A DNA stretch of 64,000 bases from Bacteroidota bacterium. Its GTDB lineage: Bacteria; Bacteroidota; Ignavibacteria; Ignavibacteriales; Melioribacteraceae. The position numbers and the translations under genes were made by a program. The stretch is from assembly GCA_023397505.1 (NCBI GenBank), contig JAEWUC010000005.1:248001-312000 (forward strand), in the 5' to 3' direction. The notes beneath the pieces were generated by a model. The model was not told where the DNA came from and made no database searches. It worked only from the letters and a program-made list of their open reading frames with translations. Shown here piece after piece: positions 34,533-45,299 of the stretch. How positions within the stretch are numbered: the stretch's first letter is position 1; each line of letters starts with the position of its first letter.

Positions 34533-37500
34533 TTATTCCAACCCGCTATTAACAATACGAAAATAATCGAATGCAGTTTCAAATGGAGTACCGGGTTTAG
34601 TGGTATCACCATCGAACCAAAAAGTACTTTTCATGTTCTGCGTAATTATACCGTCACAAACAATAAGTCCCGCTTTAATATCCTTTAACAGCATATGAGC
34701 CGTTCCAAGTGTTTCAAATTTTTGACCGTCCAACGAATAAAATGCTGTATAAATGCTTCCCTTTTTCTCGAGTTTTAGTATTAATGAATTATTGCCTGTA
34801 ATCTCATTTTTAAGGTTAAAGGTAGCTAAAGATTTAGTAATACCGTTTTCCTCAATAATAAGATCTATTGTACCAGGTTGAATTTGATTTTCATTAGCTC
34901 TGCCCATTCTAGTTGTCTTAATAACCGCCCTGAACATCAGCTTGACAAAATTATCATCGTTTTCATAAACCAGAATCCCCGCATTTTCGGGTTGAGACGG
35001 AATTCTTGAACAAGTTAGTTTTGTTTCAATTGTCCAATCGTTATTGGCACTTTGCAAAAGAACGTTCCTGGCGTTATTAGTCGATTCGGAAACATCTCCA
35101 ACTTCACTTGTTATTGTTAACGCACCTTTGTTCTTTGAAAGATTTATATTCGCGGGGTTTTGTCTCAACCAATCCCATTGCGTACCAACGGATGAATTGT
35201 TAAACTCATCGCTATGTGAAATGAAATCAAAATTTATGTAATAAATATTTTTCTCAAGCGTTATATTATCAACAAAACTAATTACAGCTGTTCCGGGTAT
35301 ACTTTTTACCTGTACGATATCAACATCAATATCATTACTAATTGCAGATGTCTCTACAACGGGTATTTTAGAATCTTTTTTCAGAAGGTAACTATAAGCA
35401 TTAACATTTTTATTGAATCCGCTAATATTTTTCCCATTGACATTTATTGAGGCAGGGCTAAGATCGGGCATAACTTTAACAGGATAACTGCCTGTTACTG
35501 TTTGTTCATTTACTGTAACGTTAGCGGATATTAATGCAATTCCAACTCCTGCAGCAGTCACCTTTCCGTTTTTGTCAACAGTTGCAACAGACAAGTTATT
35601 ACTTGAATAAGTTACATTAGCTTTACTGATATCAATAAAGCTGTCATCGGATAATGATGCTGTTAGGCTAGTTTGGGCAGTACCTCCAGGGCGGAATACT
35701 ATTTTTCCACAATCGGCAACAACCGTTTTTAATACAGGGTTATATGCCCCGCTCATGATGGTTTCAACTTGTCCTTTAATATCTTTGGAAGATGCGCCAA
35801 TCTCAAATATGTATTTACCCTGATCGAATGTTATTCTATCATTTTGGGAATCCCAAAACCAGAGGTCTGCGCAATCAATTTCTATTGAAACTTTTTTTGT
35901 TTGTCCTGCTGGAATTGTAACGCGCTTAAAACCCTTTAACCTTTTAATCGGTCTCTCAAGAGATGCCGGACTGTCCGGAGTTCTAACATAAATCTGAACT
36001 ATTTCATCACCGTCAACTTTGCCCGCATTTTTTACATCAACATTAACTGTTACTTTATCATTTGGTGTGATGCTGTTTTTACTAATAGAGAAATTATTAT
36101 ACTCAAAGTTAGTATATGAAAGTCCAAAACCGAATTCGTAAGAAACATCTTTATTGAAATACCAATAAGTTCTGCCGCTTTTTCCTGCTTCTCCTCTAAG
36201 ATTATAATCATTAAAATCAGGAAGATCGTTTACCGACTTATGCCATGTTACATTTAGTTTGCCGCCGGGATTAACTTCGCCGAATAATATTTTTGCAATT
36301 GCAGTTCCCTGTGCCTGACCGTTGTAGCCTGTCCAAATAATACCCGGGATATTTGCATCATTTTTGAATTGTTCCACTTCAACCATGCCCATAGTTTGCA
36401 TAACAACAATAGTATTTGCATTAACGGCAGCTACGGCTTTAATCAAATCCATCTGATTGCCAGGCAATACTAAAGAAAACCTATCGGATTCTTCTCTTCC
36501 CGTTGTTTGATCGGTACCCACAAAGATTAATGCAACGTCGGCAGAAGCCGCCATATCAAGTGTTGCTTTATCTGTTGCCGGTGCTTCCGGTTCGCGGTAA
36601 ACAAGAAAAATATTTTGTGGACCTGTAATGCCCAGTGTGTTTAACTCAGCCGGGATGTTTACAATTCGTCCAAAAGGACTAAAGCCGCCCGATTGCTTGC
36701 TTTCAATTTTTTTTGATGCAATAATATTACCGGTTACAGATCCAACCCTGGCTTCTATTGCCCCTCCGTTAACTACCACGTTCATTTTAAAATTTATTGA
36801 ATCTAAGTCTGTTATATCTATATTATTATATGCAGTCCAGTCACCATCTTTAATTCCTCTTACCGAAGACTGCCCAAATCTTGCCGAAGTTATTAATCCT
36901 TTTGCGGCGGCATCGTATTTTGTTGCATCATATTCTTTTACTTCTCCGCTTTTATTTTTGGTTGTAAAACCAACAATTGAATAGAAATCATTTTTTCTTT
37001 CGGTATTGCCGCCAGAACCTAATACAACCTCAGTATTCAGCCCATTGTGTTTAATATAATTCTGAATACCAGCAATGGGTGTAATTTTAAGTTCAGGTTC
37101 AACCTCTCCCGAATAATCTCCTAATTCAACCTTATCAGCAAGGGGACCAAACAAAGCTATTTTTCTAATTTTATTTGCCTCAAGAGGTAAAGCTTTTTTC
37201 CCGGTTTTGGAAACAATATTATTTTTTAACAACACAGGTGTTTTTGTAGCTATTTCAAGTGCAAGGTCATTGTGCGAAGGGTCGTTAATTATGCTTGGTT
37301 TTATACCGGCATATGGAACAATATTTTGCGGATCAAATTCACCAATCCTCATCCTTATTGTAAAAATATTAACCAATGCTTTATCAATATCTGCTTCTGT
37401 AATTAATCCTTTTTTAAGGGCATCGAGCGTACTTCTTTGATATACACTTCCGCAATCAGTATCAACCCCGGCTATTAATCCCAAAGCAGTTGCCTCTTCG

Positions 37501-38360
37501 TTGCTTTTCGCATAGCGGTGCCCTGATATAATATCCGATATAGCACCACAATCACCTGTTACATATCCATCAAGTCCATAAGTTCTTCTTGCAACTGTAT
37601 CAATAAGAAATTTGCTTGCCGATACAGGAACTCCGTTTACAGCATTATAAGCCGACATGATAGAAGGAAGATTATCTTTCCCGATTAATGTTCTATATGG
37701 CTGCAGATAAAACTCTCGCATATCCCTGTCGTCCATATTTGCGCTGCCTGTATGACGGTTAAATTCGGTATTATTTGCTAAATAATGTTTACCGCAGGGA
37801 ACCGCTTTAAGATATTTAGGATCATCGCCCATTAAACCCTGGATAAAACTTCTCCCGATTTGTGAAACGAGAAAGGGATCTTCTCCAAATGTTTCTGCTG
37901 TTCTTCCCCATCGCGGGTCTCTTGCCGGTTCAATAACAGGCGACCAATAAGTAAGAGTAAAAATAAGATTATGATTGAAGCCCCTTGCTTCATCGGCAAT
38001 TACAGATGTTTCCTTTTTTATTAGTTCAGGATCCCACGAAGCACCAACGGCTACACTATTAGGAAATGAAGTAGCTGTCATTCCGGCATTGTTGTTTCTA
38101 CCTTGAATACCGTGAAGCGCTTCACCCCATACATCATAGTGATTAACTCCTAACCGCGGAATAGGAGGCATTGTATTGCCTAACTGACTTTGCTTTTCTT
38201 CAAGTGTCATTCTTGAAACAAGATCGGCTGCTCTTTCCCTGAACGAATAAGCTGTGTTTAGATAAATCGGTTTTTTAACATTTTCACCGCCGGGCATAAA
38301 CGCCGTAATCGAAAAACATGCGAGAATAAAAAACATATTTCTAATAATTCTAATTTTCAT
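34533..38360 (-). CDS. giant multidomain GH3 enzyme (beta-xylosidase/glucosidase type), copy 1
   Basis: 1275 residues; start set by AAGGAGATATTGTA; signal peptide to about 23. GH3 N-domain about 38-340 with nucleophile D270 in GYVTGDCGAI; GH3 C-domain from 380, with the acid/base glutamate most likely E623 or E624 (GREESDRF). A CBM6-like sandwich is inserted in the C-domain at about 460-595. A fibronectin-III-like domain lies at about 755-865, a Big_2-like bacterial Ig domain at about 880-965, a cadherin-like linker at 970-1045 and a concanavalin-like module at 1048-1275 (begins SDEFNNSSVGTQWDW). The TGDCGAI nucleophile context is typical of xylosidase-like GH3. Normal GH3 enzymes are 700-900 residues. 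Paralogue of 39411-43247. Confidence 0.9.
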   Translation of the reverse strand: MKIRIIRNMFFILACFSITAFMPGGENVKKPIYLNTAYSFRERAADLVSRMTLEEKQSQLGNTMPPIPRLGVNHYDVWGEALHGIQGRNNNAGMTATSFPNSVAVGASWDPELIKKETSVIADEARGFNHNLIFTLTYWSPVIEPARDPRWGRTAETFGEDPFLVSQIGRSFIQGLMGDDPKYLKAVPCGKHYLANNTEFNRHTGSANMDDRDMREFYLQPYRTLIGKDNLPSIMSAYNAVNGVPVSASKFLIDTVARRTYGLDGYVTGDCGAISDIISGHRYAKSNEEATALGLIAGVDTDCGSVYQRSTLDALKKGLITEADIDKALVNIFTIRMRIGEFDPQNIVPYAGIKPSIINDPSHNDLALEIATKTPVLLKNNIVSKTGKKALPLEANKIRKIALFGPLADKVELGDYSGEVEPELKITPIAGIQNYIKHNGLNTEVVLGSGGNTERKNDFYSIVGFTTKNKSGEVKEYDATKYDAAAKGLITSARFGQSSVRGIKDGDWTAYNNIDITDLDSINFKMNVVVNGGAIEARVGSVTGNIIASKKIESKQSGGFSPFGRIVNIPAELNTLGITGPQNIFLVYREPEAPATDKATLDMAASADVALIFVGTDQTTGREESDRFSLVLPGNQMDLIKAVAAVNANTIVVMQTMGMVEVEQFKNDANIPGIIWTGYNGQAQGTAIAKILFGEVNPGGKLNVTWHKSVNDLPDFNDYNLRGEAGKSGRTYWYFNKDVSYEFGFGLSYTNFEYNNFSISKNSITPNDKVTVNVDVKNAGKVDGDEIVQIYVRTPDSPASLERPIKRLKGFKRVTIPAGQTKKVSIEIDCADLWFWDSQNDRITFDQGKYIFEIGASSKDIKGQVETIMSGAYNPVLKTVVADCGKIVFRPGGTAQTSLTASLSDDSFIDISKANVTYSSNNLSVATVDKNGKVTAAGVGIALISANVTVNEQTVTGSYPVKVMPDLSPASINVNGKNISGFNKNVNAYSYLLKKDSKIPVVETSAISNDIDVDIVQVKSIPGTAVISFVDNITLEKNIYYINFDFISHSDEFNNSSVGTQWDWLRQNPANINLSKNKGALTITSEVGDVSESTNNARNVLLQSANNDWTIETKLTCSRIPSQPENAGILVYENDDNFVKLMFRAVIKTTRMGRANENQIQPGTIDLIIEENGITKSLATFNLKNEITGNNSLILKLEKKGSIYTAFYSLDGQKFETLGTAHMLLKDIKAGLIVCDGIITQNMKSTFWFDGDTTKPGTPFETAFDYFRIVNSGLE

Positions 38361-38420
38361 TTTACAATATCTCCTTCATATTATTAATTCGTTATCAATA
38401 AAATATTTAACGAACTGGAT

Positions 38421-39398
38421 TTAATTTCCATTTTGAATAAAAACTGAAAAACCTTCGCCAACAACTATAAGGGAATTGTCAGCATACAATACTGCATTAA
38501 GATCATTTTCAGATACCTTCATGTACTCGTTGCACTTATTACATGCAGGCAGACATAATAATTCGCCGTCATCACAAGCAAGAATGAATTCATCATACTC
38601 GGAATTATATGTTATATCATTTGGCTCTTTCACCAAGCAATCCATTCCTTTGTCATCAATATAGAAAGGTATTCTTTCCGCCCAAACATTACCAAGTGAA
38701 GAAAATAATATTGAAGGCGAATTATCATCGTGCGTTCCTATGATTACAATGCTGTTTTGTGCAGCCAGTATCTTTTTAAATTTTGCATACTTATTATATC
38801 CTGCATACTCCTTATTGTAGTCTTTAATTTCCCACCTAACGCCGTCAAATGATTTTATTATCTCTCCTTCATCCGTAATCCCGATAAAGAAAGAATTATT
38901 AGCGGTGAGCGATATTATATTTCCTTTTGTTTCAGTTCTAATAATGTTCCATGATTTTCCGTCTTTTGAAGCAAGTATTAATCCGCCGTCAGCACATGTT
39001 ATTATCAATCCGTTTTTAGAAGCAATCCCATTTATATTCTTATCAGTTCCCGATTCGACTTGATAAAAGCCTTTTCCATCTATAGAATACATGATTGTTC
39101 CGTGGTCCCCGGCAGCTAACAAGATTTCATCATTTGAAAAAGCACAGTTAAGTTTAGATTTATTTGAATGTTCGATGGGCGCTTTATCTCCAGATCTGGA
39201 AATGCAGTCAATTCGTCCATCTGTTCCAAATGCGAAAAAGCTATTCCTAAACAACACAATATCGCTGTAACCTTTTGAACCATCTGGTGTATCGGATAGA
39301 TTATAAAACTCCGATGCTGTAACAGAATTACCAGTCAGAGAAAAAAGAATAATACAGCTTAAAATAGTTGGCAGTATTTTATTTACTATTAATGGCAT
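38421..39398 (-). CDS. secreted beta-propeller (BNR/Ycf48-like) protein
   Basis: 325 residues with a signal peptide (to about 29). The sequence is a run of about seven repeats with the pattern aaGdhGtImyS-DGk-W, as in DHGTIMYSIDGKGF, DGGLILASKDGKSW and DEGEIIKSFDGVRW, typical of Ycf48/sialidase-type propellers. There is no catalytic Arg triad or Asp box set to call it a sialidase. Two cysteines near the end (CLPACNKC) are unusual. It lies 12 bases downstream of one giant GH3 gene and just before the other, so it is probably co-expressed as an accessory, perhaps for binding or assembly. Confidence 0.75.
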   Translation of the reverse strand: MPLIVNKILPTILSCIILFSLTGNSVTASEFYNLSDTPDGSKGYSDIVLFRNSFFAFGTDGRIDCISRSGDKAPIEHSNKSKLNCAFSNDEILLAAGDHGTIMYSIDGKGFYQVESGTDKNINGIASKNGLIITCADGGLILASKDGKSWNIIRTETKGNIISLTANNSFFIGITDEGEIIKSFDGVRWEIKDYNKEYAGYNKYAKFKKILAAQNSIVIIGTHDDNSPSILFSSLGNVWAERIPFYIDDKGMDCLVKEPNDITYNSEYDEFILACDDGELLCLPACNKCNEYMKVSENDLNAVLYADNSLIVVGEGFSVFIQNGN

Positions 39399-39410
39399 TG
39401 ATAAGATTTT

Positions 39411-42400
39411 TTATTTCGCCCCGCTGTTTTTGATATGAAAATAATCTACCGAAACTTCGAACGGGTTCTTAGGAACATTTTGTTTTTGAGCTCCCTCCCT
39501 GTTCATGAACCAGACCATTCTTGGGTCCGGCGTACCTTCGCAAGCAATGATTCCCGCTTTAATATCTTTGAGCAAGATCTCTGCGCTGCCTACCGGCTGA
39601 AATTCTTTCCCATCTATAGAATAGGAAGCCGTATAACTATCATTTTTCTTTTCTAATTTTAGATAGAGCGTAACATCATCCTTTATTATATCCGTCATAC
39701 TTATTGTTGCTGTATTTTTTGTATATCCGTTTTCCTCGGTTACAAGAAATACCGAACCGCTTTGATTACTTCCCATGCGTCCAAAGCCTCTTCCTCCTGC
39801 GCCATAAACAAGTTTTATAAAATTGTCATCGTCCTGGTATGCAATAAGTCCGCCATGCTGTGAAAACCCTGTCGGCTTTCTTGAAAACGAAAACTTCGAT
39901 TCAATAACCCAGTCGGTATTGGCGTTTTGCAGCAATATGTTTTGAGCATTATTATTTGCCGATTGAATATCCCCGTCCATAGCCGTAATTGTAAGTGATC
40001 CTTTTTTCTTTGATAAGTTCCAGTCTGCCGGATTTTCTCTTACCCAATTCCATTGATTTCCGATTGTTGAGTTATTGAATTCTTCATCGGTCGATTTACT
40101 TCCAAAATTTATTGTATAAAAATTTTTTTCCAGTGTTACTTTATCGGAAAGCGTAATTAATGCAGTCCCGGGTATGCTATTAGCCTGTACTATATCAACA
40201 GAAATATCCGACCCGGAGGAAGTCGCTCTTACTTCGGGCGCTCCGGTTGAAGATGCCGGTAGAAGATAACTGTAACTATGTACATCAGGATTGAATCCTG
40301 ATATTTTTTTCCCATTTACTGTTATTCCGGCGGGCTTCATATCCGGGGTTACTTTAATCGGGTAACTGCCGGACTGTGTGTTACCATCGATTGTTACATG
40401 AGCAGTAATAGTTGCCACACCTGTCCCTTTAGCCGTAACTTTACCATTCGCATCAACAACCGCAACATCCGGGTTATTGCTTGTATAAATAATTTTTGCT
40501 TTGGTAATATCATAGAAACTGTCGTCGCTCATCGCTGCTGTTATGCTTGTCTGCACATTCTCGCCATTTTTCATAACAATAACACCGCAATCGGCAACAA
40601 CAGTTTTAAGTGTGGGAATAAACTCACCGTTCATAACGGCAGTTACTGTTCCTTTTATATCTTTTGAAGAAGCACCTATCTCGAATAGATATTTTCCCTG
40701 ATCGTATGTGATCTTATTTTTATCAAGATCCCAAAACCAGAGATCAGCACAATTGATATTGATATTCACGGTTTTTGTTTGACCTGCCGGTATCGTTACA
40801 CGTTTAAATCCTTTCAGTCTCTTGATCGGTCTCTGCAAAGATGCCGGGCTTTCCGGGGTTTTCATATAAATCTGCACAACTTCGTCGCCTTCGCATTTCC
40901 CTGTATTCTTAACATCTACACTGATTGTTATTTTGTCGTGTGGAGTAACAGTATTTTTACTGATTTTGAAATTGCCGTATTCAAATGTTGTGTATGAAAG
41001 ACCGTAACCGAATTCGTAAGAAACATCTTTATCAAAATACCAAAGGGTGCGCCCGTTTTTTCCATTACCGCCCCTTAATGTGTAATCGGTTATTTCAGGA
41101 AGATCATTGACTGATTTATACCAGGTGCCGTTAAGTTTTCCTCCGGGGTTCACATCACCGAAAAGAATTTCGGCAATTGCATCACCCTGCGCCTGACCGT
41201 TATACCCAGTCCAGATAATTCCGGGTATGTTTTTAAGATTTTTAAATTCTTCAACCTCAACGCATCCAAGGGTCTGCATTACTACAATAGTATTCGGGTT
41301 TGCAGCCGCAACAGCTTTGATAAGTTCTACCTGGTTCCCGGGCAATAAAAGTGTAAGCCTGTCGGCTTCTTCTGTGGCGGTATTTTCATCTGTTCCTACA
41401 AATACTATTGCAACGTCGGCGGATGCAGCGGATGAAATAATTTCATCATCAATTTTATTATCAGCCGGGGCTTTATATGTCAGGTATAAAGTTTTAGGTT
41501 CGTTAAAGCCGAGTTTATTTACTTTCACTTTCATCATTTTTCCGGCGCCATAAACGCCGCCCGATTGTAACCCGGCAGCTACTGTTGCGTTTAATGTTGT
41601 CAGTAGATTTCCATCCGGCGAACCTACCCTTACTTCAACAATGCCGCCTTCGGTAGGAATATTAAGTTTGATTCCGATTGTATCAACATCCGTCAGGTCA
41701 ACATTATCGTAGGAAGTCCACGAGCCGTCGTTAATAGTTCTTACTTGTTCTTCATCTCCCATCCCGGAACCGACTGTAATTCCTTTTGATGATGAACTAA
41801 ATTTAGTAGCATCGAATTTGGCAACACTCCCGTTGGATTTTTTTAATTCGAAACCGGTTATATACAGCAAATTGCTTTTACTTGTTGTACTGCCTCCCGA
41901 AGAAAGTAATACTTCCGTATTAAGACCTTTTTCCGAAATATATTTCTTAATCCCGGCATAAGGAGTTATCATATTTTCTTTAGAAGGTCTCCCGGAATAA
42001 GGACCCAGTTCAACTTTGTCTGCCTGGGGACCGATAAGTGCAATTTTCTTAAGTTCGGCAGGATTCATCGGCAAAACTTTCTTACTTGTTTTTGCGCTAA
42101 TATTATTCTTCAGTAAAACTGGAGTTTTTGTGGCGATTTCTTTTGCAAGTTCTTTGTTTGCCGGAGACCCAATTACATTTGGCTGCGAAAGAGAATAAGG
42201 AACTTTTGCGGTAGGATCAAATTCGCCCAATCTCATCCGTATAGTAAATATATTCACAAGAGCCCTGTCTATATCCGCAATTGTGATAAGACCTTTATTC
42301 AGCGCATCGATAGCGTATCTTTGATAAACGCTTCCGCAATCAATATCAACACCTGCTTTTAGTCCTTGTTCTGTTGCTTCTTCAGGCGTTTTAACATAAT

Positions 42401-43247
42401 AGTGACCTGTATAAATATCCTCAATTGCTGCGCAGTCGCCTGTGATGTAACCTTTTAAACCGTATGTCCTTCTTGCTAAAGTATCAAGGTAAAATTTACT
42501 TGCCGAAGTAGGGACCTTATTCACTGCATTATAAGAAGACATTATCGAAGGCAGTTTATCTTCCTCAATAAGTTTTTTATAGGGAAGAAGGTAAAACTCT
42601 CTCATATCCCTGCTGTCCATATTGGAACTGCTTACATGCCTATCGAATTCACTGTTATTTGCAAAATAGTGCTTGCCGCAAGGAACTGTTTTCAAGTAAA
42701 TATTGTCATTGCCTATCATACCTCTCACAAATCCGCCTGCAATTTGAGATACAAGGAAAGGATCTTCGCCGTATGATTCACCAGTTCTTCCCCACCTTGG
42801 ATCCCTGATTGGTTCAACCACCGGCGACCAATAAGTTAGCCCAGTTATTACAGGGGAATTCAAAGCTCTTGCTTCATCTGAAATTGCGGCTGCTTCTCTT
42901 TGAATTAAGTCCGGGTCCCATGCTGCGCCAAGAGCAACACTATTTGGAAACGAAGTTGGAGAAGCGGCGTTGCCAATGTTAAAACCTCCCATCACTCCAT
43001 GCAGAGCTTCACCCCAAACATTAAACGCATTTATTCCAAGCCTTGGAACTGCAGCCATGCTGTTGCCAATCAGACTTTGTTTTTCTTCAAGCGTTAGTCT
43101 CGAAACAAGATCCGCAGCTCTTTCTTCAAAAGAATATGACGTGTTTAGATAAATCGGTTTTTTGTTGTAGTCGCTACCAGGTAAAAATGCCGTTAGGAAA
43201 AGAAAAGAAAGAATCACAAAAATTGATTTTGATAATCTGATTTTCAT
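39411..43247 (-). CDS. giant multidomain GH3 enzyme, copy 2
   Basis: Start taken at the ATG 43245-43247 (1278 residues); the longer frame lacks a signal peptide at its front. Same domain order as the 34533 gene: GH3 N-domain with nucleophile D271 (GYITGDCAAI), GH3 C-domain with acid/base candidates in TATEEADRL, a CBM6-like insertion, FN3-like, Big_2-like, linker and a concanavalin-like end module (begins TDEEFNNSTIGNQWNW). Differences are spread along the whole length, so the duplication is old. The nucleophile context CAAI differs from CGAI in copy 1, a possible sign of divided substrate use (xylosides versus glucosides). Confidence 0.9.
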   Translation of the reverse strand: MKIRLSKSIFVILSFLFLTAFLPGSDYNKKPIYLNTSYSFEERAADLVSRLTLEEKQSLIGNSMAAVPRLGINAFNVWGEALHGVMGGFNIGNAASPTSFPNSVALGAAWDPDLIQREAAAISDEARALNSPVITGLTYWSPVVEPIRDPRWGRTGESYGEDPFLVSQIAGGFVRGMIGNDNIYLKTVPCGKHYFANNSEFDRHVSSSNMDSRDMREFYLLPYKKLIEEDKLPSIMSSYNAVNKVPTSASKFYLDTLARRTYGLKGYITGDCAAIEDIYTGHYYVKTPEEATEQGLKAGVDIDCGSVYQRYAIDALNKGLITIADIDRALVNIFTIRMRLGEFDPTAKVPYSLSQPNVIGSPANKELAKEIATKTPVLLKNNISAKTSKKVLPMNPAELKKIALIGPQADKVELGPYSGRPSKENMITPYAGIKKYISEKGLNTEVLLSSGGSTTSKSNLLYITGFELKKSNGSVAKFDATKFSSSSKGITVGSGMGDEEQVRTINDGSWTSYDNVDLTDVDTIGIKLNIPTEGGIVEVRVGSPDGNLLTTLNATVAAGLQSGGVYGAGKMMKVKVNKLGFNEPKTLYLTYKAPADNKIDDEIISSAASADVAIVFVGTDENTATEEADRLTLLLPGNQVELIKAVAAANPNTIVVMQTLGCVEVEEFKNLKNIPGIIWTGYNGQAQGDAIAEILFGDVNPGGKLNGTWYKSVNDLPEITDYTLRGGNGKNGRTLWYFDKDVSYEFGYGLSYTTFEYGNFKISKNTVTPHDKITISVDVKNTGKCEGDEVVQIYMKTPESPASLQRPIKRLKGFKRVTIPAGQTKTVNININCADLWFWDLDKNKITYDQGKYLFEIGASSKDIKGTVTAVMNGEFIPTLKTVVADCGVIVMKNGENVQTSITAAMSDDSFYDITKAKIIYTSNNPDVAVVDANGKVTAKGTGVATITAHVTIDGNTQSGSYPIKVTPDMKPAGITVNGKKISGFNPDVHSYSYLLPASSTGAPEVRATSSGSDISVDIVQANSIPGTALITLSDKVTLEKNFYTINFGSKSTDEEFNNSTIGNQWNWVRENPADWNLSKKKGSLTITAMDGDIQSANNNAQNILLQNANTDWVIESKFSFSRKPTGFSQHGGLIAYQDDDNFIKLVYGAGGRGFGRMGSNQSGSVFLVTEENGYTKNTATISMTDIIKDDVTLYLKLEKKNDSYTASYSIDGKEFQPVGSAEILLKDIKAGIIACEGTPDPRMVWFMNREGAQKQNVPKNPFEVSVDYFHIKNSGAK

Positions 43248-43429
43248 ATTGGACCAATTAATTATTTTATATTTATGAATTAGAAATAACACCACTTTTT
43301 TTCATGTAGATAAATTAATAGTTTACTTTACCTACCTACTAATGATAAACAAGCTTAAATTTTTTGAACTGTTCTCCTATGATGTACTCTTAGTTTTTTT
43401 CTTAATAAACTTTTAGCTTTTCAGACAGC

Positions 43430-45163
43430 TTACTCAACTTCGAAAATTTTACTTCCTTTACTAATTCCATTTTCATTAAATGCTTCAACAGTAAAATAAT
43501 AGTTTGATAAGCTGTTAAGACTTCTTATAGTTAACGAATCGGTACCAAGCACCTGATAAGTTTGATATAATTTATTTTTTTGAGTTCCATAACGGATATT
43601 GTAACCAACCGCGTTCGGACTTTTATTCCATTTTAGGTTTACAATACATTTGTCAGAAGAAGAACGTTCAATGTCCAACTTTGTAATTTTTGCAGGAATT
43701 TTTCCACCTCCATTTCCAAACACACGCAGACCTGCAATTGCAAATGTGCCGCTTGGAACACGGTAATTTGTTAGTCTTATAAACCTCGCTTTTATAGGAG
43801 TTTGGAGTTCAATGTAATCATGCGGAACATCAGATTTGTTCTGCGTTTTATCTGCCAAAATATGCCATGTTTTATTATCCGAAGAATATTCCAATAGGTA
43901 TTGATAGCAGATATCAGAATTGCGCCCAAAAATTTGTGTTTCGTTTTCGGCATAATTAATTTGAAGGGCGTTTATGGTGCTTTTTTTCTGCAGATCAATG
44001 GAGATCCATTCACCTTTATCACCTGTTTTAGCACTCCAGAAGGTACGTATATTCTCATCTGTCGCATAATCTTTCGGATGTTTTGATAACTCGGATGAGA
44101 CTTCAACTGGTTTGTTATAAGAAAGAAGCATCCATCCGGTTGATAATTCTTCAGGTCCGGAAATTTTTTTCTTTGGAATCTTGTACGGAAAATCTCCGAA
44201 TGTCGTATAAGTATATAGCTCACCGTCCTTATCAAAAAACATTGGGAATAATCCAAGGCGTCTTTCAAACATATGCTTCTGCGAAATAGTCATTGTAGAA
44301 ATATGCCAGTAGTTGCCGTATTTATCCTGGAACGTACTGCTGTGCCCTGCACTGGCTATAAAACCTTCCGGTTTGTATGAACATGGATTATTTTGTGCAA
44401 GCGTATATTCTCCAAGAGGTTTGTCGGAAACATAAACCCCGTCGCAATAACTTTTAAATTGGGTGCCTGGGATTGCATATTGTAAATAGTATTTGCCTTC
44501 GTACTTTGTCATCCAAGCGCCTTCGATCCAAGGATTGGTGGGTTTATCCTCGTTGTAATCACCTGATCTTTCCCAGCCGTATTTATCCTTATTACTATTG
44601 AATAACACTTTCGGCTTTCCAATTGGATTAAAGGTTTTTGGATCCAATTCAACTCCGTAAATTGGGTTAACATTCGAACATCCGTAATAGAAATACAAAC
44701 GGCCATCGTCGTCAACAAAAAAACATGGGTCAATCATTCCAATTGGAAATGCCGGGTTTACTATTTGCCATTTGCCCGATTTGGGATCGGCAGTTTTATA
44801 AATTACCGGTTTATCCGCCGATGCCATGAAGTACAATGCATCATTCATTACAACGGCAGTTGGCGCATAATCCTCTAAAGGAAGATCTTCTGTTGTTATT
44901 AAATCCCAGTCGATCAAATCAGTTGAGTGCCAGTATCCTCCGGATTTGGAAGCAAACAAATAGTATTCATTTTTAAAATTGACAATTGTCGGGTCGGCAG
45001 CTTCACGTCTCGATGGTTTATCAAGACAAAACCTGTAGTTGAGATTAAGTGGATTACAAATAGCAGTTTGCTTGTTTATTATGATTGTGTTATCCGATTG
45101 CCCGTTTACGCTGATAATTAAAACCAGGAAAAACATTACAGCTGCCGACATTAACTTGTTCAT
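43430..45163 (-). CDS. secreted GH43 glycosidase with CBM32-like and FN3 domains
   Basis: Start set at the ATG 45161-45163 following AAAGGTAATTGTG. 577 residues, signal peptide to about 22. GH43 propeller about 40-340 with base D57 in REAADPTIVNFKNEYYLF, second Asp in GMIDPCFFVDDDG and acid in WIEGAWMTKYEGKYYL. About 350-485 is a discoidin (F5/8-type C, CBM32) domain (DYATDENIRTFWSAKTGDKG), and 490-577 a fibronectin-III domain. The same GH43-CBM32 arrangement occurs at 49472-51004. Likely an exo-acting enzyme on galactan, arabinan or xylan side chains; exact linkage uncertain. Confidence 0.88.
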   Translation of the reverse strand: MNKLMSAAVMFFLVLIISVNGQSDNTIIINKQTAICNPLNLNYRFCLDKPSRREAADPTIVNFKNEYYLFASKSGGYWHSTDLIDWDLITTEDLPLEDYAPTAVVMNDALYFMASADKPVIYKTADPKSGKWQIVNPAFPIGMIDPCFFVDDDGRLYFYYGCSNVNPIYGVELDPKTFNPIGKPKVLFNSNKDKYGWERSGDYNEDKPTNPWIEGAWMTKYEGKYYLQYAIPGTQFKSYCDGVYVSDKPLGEYTLAQNNPCSYKPEGFIASAGHSSTFQDKYGNYWHISTMTISQKHMFERRLGLFPMFFDKDGELYTYTTFGDFPYKIPKKKISGPEELSTGWMLLSYNKPVEVSSELSKHPKDYATDENIRTFWSAKTGDKGEWISIDLQKKSTINALQINYAENETQIFGRNSDICYQYLLEYSSDNKTWHILADKTQNKSDVPHDYIELQTPIKARFIRLTNYRVPSGTFAIAGLRVFGNGGGKIPAKITKLDIERSSSDKCIVNLKWNKSPNAVGYNIRYGTQKNKLYQTYQVLGTDSLTIRSLNSLSNYYFTVEAFNENGISKGSKIFEVE

Positions 45164-45299
45164 CACAATTACCTTTTCTCTATTATTATTTTGTGAAATT
45201 TGCTTTCATATACATTGCAATATTTTTTGGTTTTGAAAATTCAACATTCGTTTTAGCTAAGTTCTTAAAGTTATTCTCTCTTTGTCCTATTGTAAATTT

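Noticed and set aside
38421..39398. Sialidase call for the propeller protein
   Set aside because: The repeats fit Ycf48/BNR-like blades, but the arginine triad and acidic catalytic residues of sialidases are not visible.
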